Shown here: piece after piece, positions 17,430 to 24,854 of the stretch
Layout: every line of letters starts with the position of its first letter
Numbering within the stretch: position 1 is the first letter of the stretch
Source of the DNA: Oribacterium sp. KHPX15
GTDB taxonomy: Bacteria; Bacillota; Clostridia; Lachnospirales; Lachnospiraceae
DNA: 64,000 nucleotides
Reading direction: 5' to 3'
Assembly (NCBI RefSeq): GCF_900107835.1
Contig: NZ_FNRG01000001.1
Coordinates: 248,001-312,000, forward strand
Made by a program: the position numbers and the translations under genes
Notes under the pieces: generated by a model
What the model was told of the DNA's origin: nothing
Database searches by the model: none
The model's input: only the letters and a program-made list of their open reading frames with translations

Positions 17430-17702
17430 ATGACATTTTATTACCCGGCTAAATTATATAAAAAACCGGAAGGAGGATATCGCGTAGAGTACTTTGATCT
17501 CGACCAGTGCTTCGGCGACGGAGCCACAGAAGATGAAGCCCTTGCAGATGCCAGAGCCAATGCCATCGACTGGATCCAGCTCGAGCTCGCCGACACCAAC
17601 GACCTCCCGGAAGTCACACACAAAGACGATGTAAACCTTACTCCCGAAGAACGATTCGTTGAGATGATGATCATCATGCCACGTGAGGGTTGGGATGAGT
17701 GA
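17430..17702 (+). CDS. HicB-like small protein (orphan)
   Basis: 90 aa with the partial RNase H-like fold pattern of HicB antitoxins: FYYPAKLYKKPEGGYRVEYF, DLDQCFGDGATEDEALADA and an Ala-rich helix. No HTH or ribbon-helix-helix tail is evident and no HicA toxin ORF is adjacent, so it is an orphan and may not act as an antitoxin. ATG at 17430 follows AAGGAGG at a long 12-nt spacing; an in-frame TTG at 17406 precedes that site and is less likely. Probably co-transcribed with the AraC gene. Confidence 0.75.
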   Translation: MTFYYPAKLYKKPEGGYRVEYFDLDQCFGDGATEDEALADARANAIDWIQLELADTNDLPEVTHKDDVNLTPEERFVEMMIIMPREGWDE

Positions 17703-17950
17703 GGAGTTTTTCATCAGAAAAACTCCGAGCGATATGGCCAGAGCGAAGCTCTGGTCCCGAAGGGATCAGAACCGGTTTTTCTTAAACCGGTTCTGACCTG
17801 GCGGAGCGCAGCGGGTACGGTCAGGTAAATGGTTTTTCATCAGAAAAACTCCGAGCGATATGGCCAGAGCGGAGCTCTGGTCCCGAAGGGATCAGGTGAA
17901 GGCCTTTCCTGGGCCGAACCTGACCGGCGGAGCGCCAGCGGGTACGGCCA
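17703..17950. repeat. Tandem repeat family C, two about 126-bp multi-hairpin units
   Basis: Units begin at about 17703 and 17829. Each holds the hairpin (G)GTTTTTCATCAGAAAAACTC, then GCGATATGGCCAGAGC, a CCAGAGC/GCTCTGG mini-hairpin with GAA or GGA loop, TCCC-GAA-GGGA, a variable hairpin (AGAACCGG.. in unit 1; TCAGGT..ACCTGA in unit 2), and GGCGGAGCGC.AGCGGGTACGG. The variable stems differ in sequence but stay paired. CTGGTCCC/GGGATCAG is an alternative, mutually exclusive stem. No coding potential seen. Confidence 0.85.
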
Positions 17951-17962
17951 ACTAAATTACCC

Positions 17963-17991
17963 TTGCCATACCCTATTCCTTATGTTATATT
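17963..17991 (+). promoter_or_regulatory. Promoter of the pyr operon
   Basis: TTGCCA, 17-bp spacer, TATATT. Places the transcript start near 17998, about 30 nt before the leader ORF. Confidence 0.65.
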
Positions 17992-18026
17992 ATCTCAGAA
18001 CTTGGAAACCACTTTTGGGAGGAATT

Positions 18027-18218
18027 ATGACAACTCTTCTTAAGACCCAAAATATAGATAGAAAAGGCCCACAGGTCCTCGATATTTATATTTTTGATTT
18101 TCCGGTTCTTTTATTTATTTTCAAGAAGTTCATAGATTCGTTTCACAGAAGTGCCGTTTATGACATGAACGGTTTGTTTAATATTCCAGACTCGACAAAT
18201 GTTATTTCATTTGTTTGA
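18027..18218 (+). CDS. Candidate leader peptide of the pyr operon
   Basis: 63 codons with a strong GGGAGGA site 5 nt upstream of ATG. The peptide is rich in Phe, Ile and Leu (IYIFDFPVLLFIFKKF), encoded by a very T-rich stretch at 18086-18123. Its TGA (18216-18218) falls inside the right arm of the intrinsic terminator that precedes pyrK. A hairpin CCGTTTAT-GAC-ATGAACGG (18154-18172) followed by T-rich DNA could pause RNA polymerase. This arrangement resembles the E. coli pyrBI leader, where UTP-dependent pausing and leader translation control attenuation. It may instead be a real small protein. Confidence 0.55.
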   Translation: MTTLLKTQNIDRKGPQVLDIYIFDFPVLLFIFKKFIDSFHRSAVYDMNGLFNIPDSTNVISFV

Positions 18219-18233
18219 GGCTGGTATTTTTTT
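18186..18233 (+). terminator. Attenuator terminator upstream of pyrK
   Basis: CCAG.CTC.ACAAATG pairs with CATTTGT..GAG.CTGG, loop TTATTT, then TATTTTTTT. Lies between the pyr promoter and pyrK (start 18283), so read-through must be controlled. No PyrR-binding sequence is visible in the leader. Confidence 0.8.
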
Positions 18234-18282
18234 ACCTTAAAAACCATATTTCTATGAACATGATAAAAGTCAGGAGATGCAA

Positions 18283-19005
18283 ATGAAGGATGTTGAGTTC
18301 AAAATACTGACCAATGAAGCTCTTACTGCGGACATCTTTAAGATGACATTGGACGGTGACACAAGTGATATCACGAGGCCCGGACAATTTGTAGACATTA
18401 AAATACCGGGACGTTTTCTCAGAAGACCTATATCGGTATGCGACTGGTCGGAGAACAGACTTACCCTGATCTATAAAGTTGTGGGTGAAGGAACCGAAGA
18501 TATGAGCTACATGGAACCTGGAGACTACATTAATGTCCTCACGGGTCTGGGAAACGGCTATGACCTCCGGAAGATTCCGAAGAATCCTGTTATCGCAGGC
18601 GGCGGAGTCGGAGTTCCGCCAATGTACGCTCTGGCTAAATGTCTTAAACAGACGGGCATCACCCCCTATGTGGCTCTCGGCTTCAACACAAAGTCCGATG
18701 TCTTCTATGAGGCCGAATTCAAGGCATTGGGCGTACCTGTAAATATAGCAACAGTAGACGGCAGTTATGGCGCCAAAGGCTTCGTCACAGACATCATTGG
18801 AGACCATGACTATGCGCTTTGCTGCGGACCTGAGCCAATGCTGAAGGCAGTTTACAGCGTAGTTAAGGACGGACAGTTCAGCTTTGAGTCCAGGATGGGC
18901 TGCGGCTTCGGAGCCTGCATGGGCTGCAGCAAAAAGACAAAGAACGGATATAAGCGTGTCTGCAAGGACGGTCCGATATTCATGATGGAGGAGATCGCAT
19001 GGTAG
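18283..19005 (+). CDS. pyrK: Dihydroorotate dehydrogenase B, electron transfer subunit
   Basis: 240 aa FAD/[2Fe-2S] subunit passing electrons from PyrD to NAD+. Flavin motif RRPISVCD, NAD-binding GGGVGVPPMYAL and the cluster CGFGACMGC with a fourth Cys in RVCKDGP. ATG at 18283 is 6 nt after AGGAG; an ATG two codons earlier overlaps the spacing and is less likely. The 3' end overlaps pyrD by 7 bp, consistent with translational coupling. Confidence 0.94.
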   Translation: MKDVEFKILTNEALTADIFKMTLDGDTSDITRPGQFVDIKIPGRFLRRPISVCDWSENRLTLIYKVVGEGTEDMSYMEPGDYINVLTGLGNGYDLRKIPKNPVIAGGGVGVPPMYALAKCLKQTGITPYVALGFNTKSDVFYEAEFKALGVPVNIATVDGSYGAKGFVTDIIGDHDYALCCGPEPMLKAVYSVVKDGQFSFESRMGCGFGACMGCSKKTKNGYKRVCKDGPIFMMEEIAW

Positions 19006-19910
19006 ATTTAACGACGGAACTTTCCGGAATCAAACTCAGTAACCCCGTGATCCCGGCATCCGGAACCTTCGGGTTCGGAAAAGAGTATTGGGATCTTTAC
19101 GACCTTGACATATTGGGATCCATTTCCTTCAAGGGCACAACAGTTGACGAACGATACGGCAACGAGCTCCCCCGTATAGCCGAGTGCTACCAGGGCATGA
19201 TCAACTCCGTAGGGCTTCAGAATCCGGGCATGGAGGAAGTCATCAAGTATGAAATCCCCGAGCTTGCGAAGCATTTCCATAAACCCCTCATAGCCAACAT
19301 TTCCGGCTTCAGCGTGCCTGAATACGTAAAGCTTGCAGAGGCCATGAGCGAGGTGCCTGAGGTAGGTATCCTTGAGGTTAATGTTTCCTGCCCCAATGTT
19401 CACGGCGGAGGAATGGCCTTCGGAACCAGCAGTGATAATGTTGCGGAAGTCACAAGAGAAGTTAAAAAGGTATCAAAAAAGCCCGTCTACATTAAGCTTA
19501 GTCCCAATGTTACGGATATAGTATCCATCGCTAAAGCGGCAGAGGATGCCGGAGCGGACGGACTTGCACTTATCAATACACTTCTTGGCATGAGAATAGA
19601 TATCAAACGCCGTCAGCCCGTAATACACAATAAGATGGGAGGCTTCTCGGGACCGGCTATCTTCCCTGTGGCAGTAAGAATGGTTTACCAGGTAAGTAAG
19701 GCCGTAAACATTCCCGTTATCGGAATGGGAGGCGTTTCAAACGCAAAGGATGTTGTTGAAATGATGATGGCCGGAGCCAGTGCGGTAGAAGTTGGTGCCG
19801 CAAATCTGGTGGATCCCTTTGCATGTCAGAAGATCATCGAGGAGCTTCCGGAGCTACTGGAGGAACTGAAGATAGAGAAATTAAGTGACATCATCGGATG
19901 CGTAGAATAG
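18999..19910 (+). CDS. pyrD: Dihydroorotate dehydrogenase B, catalytic subunit
   Basis: 303 aa, FMN TIM barrel of class 1B, oxidising dihydroorotate to orotate. [10 protein letters not shown] near the N-terminus, catalytic Cys in [12 protein letters not shown] (class 1 enzymes use Cys), phosphate-binding [10 protein letters not shown] and [11 protein letters not shown]. Pairing with PyrK confirms the NAD-linked type. Confidence 0.96.
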   Translation: MVDLTTELSGIKLSNPVIPASGTFGFGKEYWDLYDLDILGSISFKGTTVDERYGNELPRIAECYQGMINSVGLQNPGMEEVIKYEIPELAKHFHKPLIANISGFSVPEYVKLAEAMSEVPEVGILEVNVSCPNVHGGGMAFGTSSDNVAEVTREVKKVSKKPVYIKLSPNVTDIVSIAKAAEDAGADGLALINTLLGMRIDIKRRQPVIHNKMGGFSGPAIFPVAVRMVYQVSKAVNIPVIGMGGVSNAKDVVEMMMAGASAVEVGAANLVDPFACQKIIEELPELLEELKIEKLSDIIGCVE

Positions 19911-19923
19911 AAAAGGAGAAAAA

Positions 19924-20622
19924 ATGGGAAAAGATGTGATCATCGCGCTGGATTTTCCAAGTGCAGAAAAGACTTATGAGTTTCTTGATAAATTCACAGA
20001 AAGAAAGCCCTTTGTAAAGATCGGAATGGAGCTTTTTTACGCAGAGGGACCAAGTATAGTAAAAGAAATCAAAAACAGAGGCCACAAGATATTCCTGGAT
20101 CTGAAGCTTCACGACATTCCAAATACAGTAAAGGGCGGCATGCAGTCACTTCGCGACCTTGGCGTAGACATGACCAATGTTCATGCAAGCGGAGGCATCA
20201 AAATGATGCAGGCTGCGGTTGAAGGACTTACCAGAGAGGATGGCACAAGACCTCTTCTCATTGCTGTTACACAGCTTACATCAACCTCCCAGGAGACTAT
20301 GACAAACGAGCTTCTCATCGATCAGCCCATAAAGGATGTTGTTGTAAAGTATGCCGAAAATGCAAAAACCGCAGGACTGGACGGCGTTGTATGTTCCCCT
20401 CTCGAGGCAGGAAGCATTCACGAAACATTAGGCGACAGCTTCATGACAGTAACTCCGGGCATCAGATTTGCAGGAGACGCTGTAGGTGACCAGTCAAGAG
20501 TTACAACACCCGCGAAGGCAAAGGAGATCGGTTCCGATTATATCGTAGTTGGAAGATCCATTACCGCAGCTGCTGATCCAGTTGAAGCATACGAGAGAGC
20601 AATAAAGGATTTCGTCGGCTGA
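19924..20622 (+). CDS. pyrF: Orotidine 5'-phosphate decarboxylase
   Basis: 232 aa, last step to UMP. N-terminal [12 protein letters not shown] and the catalytic Asp-Lys-Asp array in [17 protein letters not shown]-terminal TPGIRF and YIVVGRSIT bind the phosphate. RBS AAGGAG. A short CTGACA/TGTCAG hairpin (20641-20660) lies in the gap to pyrE. Confidence 0.96.
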   Translation: MGKDVIIALDFPSAEKTYEFLDKFTERKPFVKIGMELFYAEGPSIVKEIKNRGHKIFLDLKLHDIPNTVKGGMQSLRDLGVDMTNVHASGGIKMMQAAVEGLTREDGTRPLLIAVTQLTSTSQETMTNELLIDQPIKDVVVKYAENAKTAGLDGVVCSPLEAGSIHETLGDSFMTVTPGIRFAGDAVGDQSRVTTPAKAKEIGSDYIVVGRSITAAADPVEAYERAIKDFVG

Positions 20623-20683
20623 AACATCAAAGATACTCATCTGACAGTGAGAATTGTCAGAAGTTCATAAAGGAGAGAATAAC

Positions 20684-21319
20684 ATGGCAACTAAAGAAGA
20701 AATCGCAAAGGGACTTTTATCCATCAAGGCTGTATTTTTAAAACCGGATGATCCCTTCACCTGGGCATCAGGAATTAAATCCCCAATATACTGTGACAAC
20801 AGACTGGTACTCAGCTACCCGGAAGTTCGCACACTCATCGAGCACGCCATCGCAGACAAGGTAAAGGAGCTCTATCCTGAGGCAGAAGCCCTTGAGGGAA
20901 CCAGCACAGCCGGCATCGCACATGCTGCCATTGCCGCAGACATCCTGGGACTTCCCATGGGCTATGTAAGAGGCTCCGCAAAAGACCACGGCCGCAAGAA
21001 TCAGATCGAAGGCCGTCTCGAAAAAGGAGAAAAAGTAGTCGTTATCGAAGACCTCATTTCCACCGGCGGCTCTGTGCTTGACTGCGTAAATCCCCTTCGT
21101 GAAGCAGGAGCCGACGTCCTCGGAATCATCTCCATCTTCACCTACGGAATGCAGAAAGGCATCGACCGCCTCAAAGAAGCAAACATTGAAAACACCTCCC
21201 TCTGCGACCTCGATACCCTGGTAAAGGTTGCTGTTCAGGAGAATTATATAAAGCCTGAAGACGAAGCAAAACTTCTCAAATTCCGCGACAACCCCTCAGA
21301 CGAGTCATGGAGAAATTGA
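20684..21319 (+). CDS. pyrE: Orotate phosphoribosyltransferase
   Basis: 211 aa, makes OMP from orotate and PRPP. N-terminal FTWASGIKSPIYCDNR and PRPP loop VVVIEDLISTGGS. ATG at 20684 has AAAGGAG at good spacing; an in-frame TTG ten codons upstream lacks one. Followed by palindrome B1 rather than directly by pyrB. Confidence 0.95.
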   Translation: MATKEEIAKGLLSIKAVFLKPDDPFTWASGIKSPIYCDNRLVLSYPEVRTLIEHAIADKVKELYPEAEALEGTSTAGIAHAAIAADILGLPMGYVRGSAKDHGRKNQIEGRLEKGEKVVVIEDLISTGGSVLDCVNPLREAGADVLGIISIFTYGMQKGIDRLKEANIENTSLCDLDTLVKVAVQENYIKPEDEAKLLKFRDNPSDESWRN

Positions 21320-21335
21320 TTTTGAAATAAAAGTA

Positions 21336-21491
21336 GGAAAATGCAAGGGATGGGTGCCTAGGCTTGCGGGTTGAAAGAACAGACTGAGAGCTATGTCCGT
21401 ACCAGACACACGTGAGTGTGATCGGGTACGGACATAGCGAACAGGCTGTACTTTCAATCCCGTGGGCCGGCGCACATGCCTTGCATTTTCC
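21336..21491. repeat. Palindromic element family B, copy B1 (156 bp) inside the pyr operon
   Basis: Outer arms GGAAAATGCAAGG and CCTTGCATTTTCC, then CGGG.TTGAAAG/CTTTCAA.CCCG, then an inner stem GCTATGTCCGTACC/GGTACGGACATAGC capped by ACAC/GTGT. Sits between pyrE (ends 21319) and pyrB (starts 21530). Copy B2 at 44881-45035 shares the outer parts but has a different, still paired, inner stem. Confidence 0.88.
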
Positions 21492-21529
21492 GGACGGTTT
21501 AATAACACATGTCAGGAGGAGATAAAATC

Positions 21530-22456
21530 ATGCAACCAACCCCCAGAAGCATTATAAACATTCTGGACCTCACCGTTGAGGAAATCGATCATCTCATGGA
21601 CCTTGCCGATGATATCGAAAAGAATCCCGAAAAATATCAGGACAAATGCGCCCACAAACAGTTAGCAACACTTTTCTACGAGCCCTCCACCAGAACGAGA
21701 CTCAGCTTTGAGTCCGCCATGCTGGCCCTAGGCGGACAGATCCTGGGCTTTGCGGGAGCCTCAAGCTCCAGCGCTGCAAAAGGCGAATCCGTAGCCGATA
21801 CAATCTCCGTAATGTCAAACTATGTAGACATTATGGTAATGCGTCATCCCAAGGAGGGTGCCCCTGTGGTTGCCTCCATGCATACCACAGTGCCCTTCAT
21901 AAATGCCGGTGACGGTGGACATTTCCATCCGACACAGACTCTTGCGGATGTACTTACCATCAGGAGGACCAGAGGCTCCCTCAGCGGCATTACCCTGGGA
22001 CTCTGTGGTGACCTAAAGTTCGGCCGTACCGTACACTCACTTATCGATGCAATGCTCCGCTATCCAAACAACAAGTACATCCTCATCTCACCGGAAGAGC
22101 TTAGAATTCCTGAGTATGAGCTTGATAAACTGAAGGAAGCGGGCGTGGAGTTTGAGGAAACCACCTCACTTGAGGATGCCATACCTAAGCTTGACATACT
22201 TTACATGACTCGAGTTCAGAAGGAGCGTTTCTTTAACGAAGAGGATTACCTCCGTTTGAAGGATATATACATTCTGACCCCGGAAAAGCTCAAGAACGCA
22301 AAGCCTGACATGGCTATACTTCATCCGCTCCCAAGAGTAAACGAAATTTCAGTGGCTGTGGACAAAGATGAAAGAGCTAAATATTTCTACCAGACCTTAT
22401 GCGGAAAGCAGATGCGCATGGCTCTGATTTTATTCCTTTTAGGTCTTGATAAGTAA
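21530..22456 (+). CDS. pyrB: Aspartate carbamoyltransferase catalytic subunit
   Basis: 308 aa, joins carbamoyl phosphate and aspartate. Carbamoyl-phosphate loop FYEPSTRTRLSFESAM, GDGGHFHPTQTLAD, and Asp-binding HPLPRVNEI. ATG at 21530 follows AGGAGGA; an ATG seven codons earlier overlaps that site and is rejected. pyrI follows after 11 bp, indicating a class B, allosterically regulated holoenzyme. Confidence 0.96.
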   Translation: MQPTPRSIINILDLTVEEIDHLMDLADDIEKNPEKYQDKCAHKQLATLFYEPSTRTRLSFESAMLALGGQILGFAGASSSSAAKGESVADTISVMSNYVDIMVMRHPKEGAPVVASMHTTVPFINAGDGGHFHPTQTLADVLTIRRTRGSLSGITLGLCGDLKFGRTVHSLIDAMLRYPNNKYILISPEELRIPEYELDKLKEAGVEFEETTSLEDAIPKLDILYMTRVQKERFFNEEDYLRLKDIYILTPEKLKNAKPDMAILHPLPRVNEISVAVDKDERAKYFYQTLCGKQMRMALILFLLGLDK

Positions 22457-22467
22457 GGAGGCACAGG

Positions 22468-22899
22468 ATGACAGTAGATGGAATTGAAAATGGAATAGTA
22501 CTTGACCATATCGAAGCCGGTAAGGCAATGATGGTATATAAATACCTGAACCTCGATAAGCTGGATTCACAGGTGGCTCTTATACAGAACTGCTCATCCC
22601 GTAAAATGGGCAAAAAGGATATCGTGAAAATCTCAGAGGATTTGGACATTGACTTGGATGTACTTGGATATATCGATCCGGGTATAACCGTAAACTACAT
22701 TAAGAACGGAATAAGGGTAGACAAGAAGACACTTCAGCTTCCCGAAACCCTTACAAATGTTCTAAAGTGCAAGAACCCGAGATGCATCATCTCCGTCGAG
22801 CAGGAGCTTCCCCAGGTCTTCAAGATCGTTGACCGCACAAAGGCGCTTTACAGATGTATGTATTGCGATACCATTGTAAGAAGTGAAGAACTGAGTTGA
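22468..22899 (+). CDS. pyrI: Aspartate carbamoyltransferase regulatory subunit
   Basis: 143 aa. Binds CTP/ATP and controls PyrB. N-terminal nucleotide-binding domain, C-terminal zinc domain with CKNPRC and CMYC (four Cys ligands). RBS AAGGAGG. End of the pyr operon, followed by a terminator. Confidence 0.96.
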   Translation: MTVDGIENGIVLDHIEAGKAMMVYKYLNLDKLDSQVALIQNCSSRKMGKKDIVKISEDLDIDLDVLGYIDPGITVNYIKNGIRVDKKTLQLPETLTNVLKCKNPRCIISVEQELPQVFKIVDRTKALYRCMYCDTIVRSEELS

Positions 22900-22917
22900 A
22901 TAATTCAAAAATGCTAA

Positions 22918-22945
22918 AACTCGGCTTTTTTGCCGGGTTTTTTTG
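22918..22945 (+). terminator. Terminator of the pyr operon
   Basis: AACTCGGC / GCCGGGTT stem (one wobble) followed by seven T. Confidence 0.9.
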
Positions 22946-23057
22946 AATTTGTTTTGTAGTCGGATTTTATGCAAGTTATAATATGATTCATAAGCTTGAT
23001 TTCAATATGCCGGAACAGAATCCGGAATGACAATGATGAAATAATCAGGAGAAACTT

Positions 23058-23723
23058 ATGATAAAAGCAGTGGCCTTTGACATTGATAACACAATTTATG
23101 ATTACAGCGGATGTGAAAAAACCGCACTTACGGAGCTTTGCAGTTTTGCATGTGACAAGTATTCATTAAGCCCTGAAGAATTTAAACAGAGGTTTGATGC
23201 AGCAAGAGCTGCCGTAAAAAAATCCTTAGGTGAATATGTTGCGGCCTCACATAACAGAATTCTATATATGCAGAAATTCCTGGAGGATATGGGACTGAAT
23301 CCCGCAAAAGGGGCTCTTGAGCTTTATGATGTTTACTGGAACTCCATACTTGATAATATGGAGCTTTTTCCATACGTTCTTCCTCTTATGAAATATCTGA
23401 AAGATCATGATATCAGAATCGGCATGCTGACAGATCTCACTGCCCATATACAGCACAGAAAGATAGCACGTTTAGGACTTGAAGATTATATAGAGGTTCT
23501 GGTGACCAGCGAGGAAGCCGGGGCTGAAAAACCTTCACGGTCAGCTTATGATTTGCTTGTGCGTAAATTCAATGTGGACAGGGAAAACATACTTATGATA
23601 GGCGACAGCCTGAAGAAGGATGTGGAAGGGGCCTTAAATGCAGGAATCAGGGCAATTCATTACAAAAAGGAATACTCTGATTCCATGGATAAAATGGTGA
23701 TAGAAATTATAGAAGATGAGTAG
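23058..23723 (+). CDS. HAD-superfamily hydrolase (subfamily IA-like)
   Basis: 221 aa. Motif I FDIDNTIYDY, a four-helix cap (about 20-90), motif II MLTDLT, motif III Lys in AEKPSRSAY and motif IV MIGDSLKKDVEGA. Cytosolic phosphatase of unknown substrate; the layout fits small phosphoester or pyrophosphate hydrolases. Monocistronic, with a terminator after it. Confidence 0.88.
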   Translation: MIKAVAFDIDNTIYDYSGCEKTALTELCSFACDKYSLSPEEFKQRFDAARAAVKKSLGEYVAASHNRILYMQKFLEDMGLNPAKGALELYDVYWNSILDNMELFPYVLPLMKYLKDHDIRIGMLTDLTAHIQHRKIARLGLEDYIEVLVTSEEAGAEKPSRSAYDLLVRKFNVDRENILMIGDSLKKDVEGALNAGIRAIHYKKEYSDSMDKMVIEIIEDE

Positions 23724-23776
23724 TTTCTTTCTCAATCATAAACCCGGAATTTGAAAATAGAATAAGCTTTTACCGT

Positions 23777-23812
23777 AAAAGGGGTACCGCTGAACTGCGG
23801 TACCCCTTTTAT
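23777..23812 (+). terminator. Terminator after the HAD gene
   Basis: AAAAGGGGTACCGC / GCGGTACCCCTTTT perfect stem, six-nt loop. Confidence 0.9.
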
Positions 23813-23894
23813 ATGCTCACATCATTTCTATATAACCGCAATCTTGTGCTACAATAAGAGCGTTCCTGTTTTACAGCCTTTAGAAAGAGGTTTT

Positions 23895-24698
23895 ATGTCA
23901 AATAACAAAAAATACAAAGGTCTCGTTGCCTTTGATCTGGATCATACATTACTGGATCACAATACCTGGAAGATCACACCTTCCACACTGGAAAGCATTG
24001 AGAAACTTAAGGATAATGATTATCTCGTGATCATCGCCTCGGGCCGTGACATGAAGAACAACATGTCCATCGGATATCTCAGGGAAGTCGACCCCGATGC
24101 CTTGGTGCATATGAATGGTACCATGGTTGAGGTAAAGGATAATGTCCTCATGGATCGTATCATGGATAAGGACCTGCTTAAGAGGCTCCTCACCTATTGT
24201 GACCATGAGAACTTCCCAATAGGATGCAGAATAAACGAAAAGGATTACTTCATAAATCATGAAGAAGTTCTGTGGTTTGACAAAAATTACTACGGCATAT
24301 ATCAGGGGAGAGATTTCCGGGATCCCTGGGAGCTTTTGAATCTTCCCGTAAGGTCACTCGCTTTCTATGGAAGTAGAGAAAAAAGCTTTGTCCTTCAGGA
24401 TGCATTCCCGGAGCTTAGTGTCATGCTCTTCTCGAAGAATTTCGGCGCCGATGTTGTGGAAGCCGAATACAGTAAGGCCAGAGGCATTGACCGCTTATGC
24501 GAGCACTTCGGCATCGACAAAAAAGATACCTACGCCTTTGGAGACAGCCTGAACGACATCGAAATGTTAAAGATGGTGAATGTCGGTGTTGCCATGGGAA
24601 ATGCTCAGGATGAAGCAAAAGCCGTTGCGGATTACATCACGGACAGAATCGATGAAGACGGAATAAAAAATGCATTGCTACATTTTGGGTTGATATAA
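23895..24698 (+). CDS. HAD-superfamily hydrolase, Cof type (IIB)
   Basis: 267 aa. FDLDHTLLDH (nucleophile Asp and acid/base Asp), IIASGRDMKNN, a C2-type cap, and FGDSLNDIEML with VAMGNAQDEAK, the hallmarks of Cof/YbiV sugar-phosphate phosphatases. ATG at 23895 follows AGAAAGAGG. A TG-C-TACAAT extended -10 lies near 23846-23856. Substrate not inferable. Confidence 0.9.
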   Translation: MSNNKKYKGLVAFDLDHTLLDHNTWKITPSTLESIEKLKDNDYLVIIASGRDMKNNMSIGYLREVDPDALVHMNGTMVEVKDNVLMDRIMDKDLLKRLLTYCDHENFPIGCRINEKDYFINHEEVLWFDKNYYGIYQGRDFRDPWELLNLPVRSLAFYGSREKSFVLQDAFPELSVMLFSKNFGADVVEAEYSKARGIDRLCEHFGIDKKDTYAFGDSLNDIEMLKMVNVGVAMGNAQDEAKAVADYITDRIDEDGIKNALLHFGLI

Positions 24699-24791
24699 AG
24701 ATATGAATGCCATTGAGTTCATGACTGGTTTTTATGCAATTCACTTGTGGCAGTCAGACTTATGATGATTCAATTGCATCTAAAAATTCAT

Positions 24792-24823
24792 CGGCAGGAG
24801 GACACAATACCTCCTGCTGAATC
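24792..24823. repeat. Hairpin upstream of the aminopeptidase P gene
   Basis: GGCAGGAGG / CCTCCTGC stem with an eight-nt loop, about 30 nt before ATG. No T-run, so not a simple terminator; may protect or control the leader. Confidence 0.45.
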
Positions 24824-24854
24824 TTTGAAACTTATATAAAGAACGGAGTATTAA

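Noticed and set aside
17998-18186. PyrR-binding loop in the pyr leader
   Set aside because: The consensus anti-antiterminator (GAGAGG-type loop) could not be found.
18232-18807. 191-codon ORF on the minus strand across the pyr leader and pyrK
   Set aside because: Antisense to pyrK, which is unmistakable.
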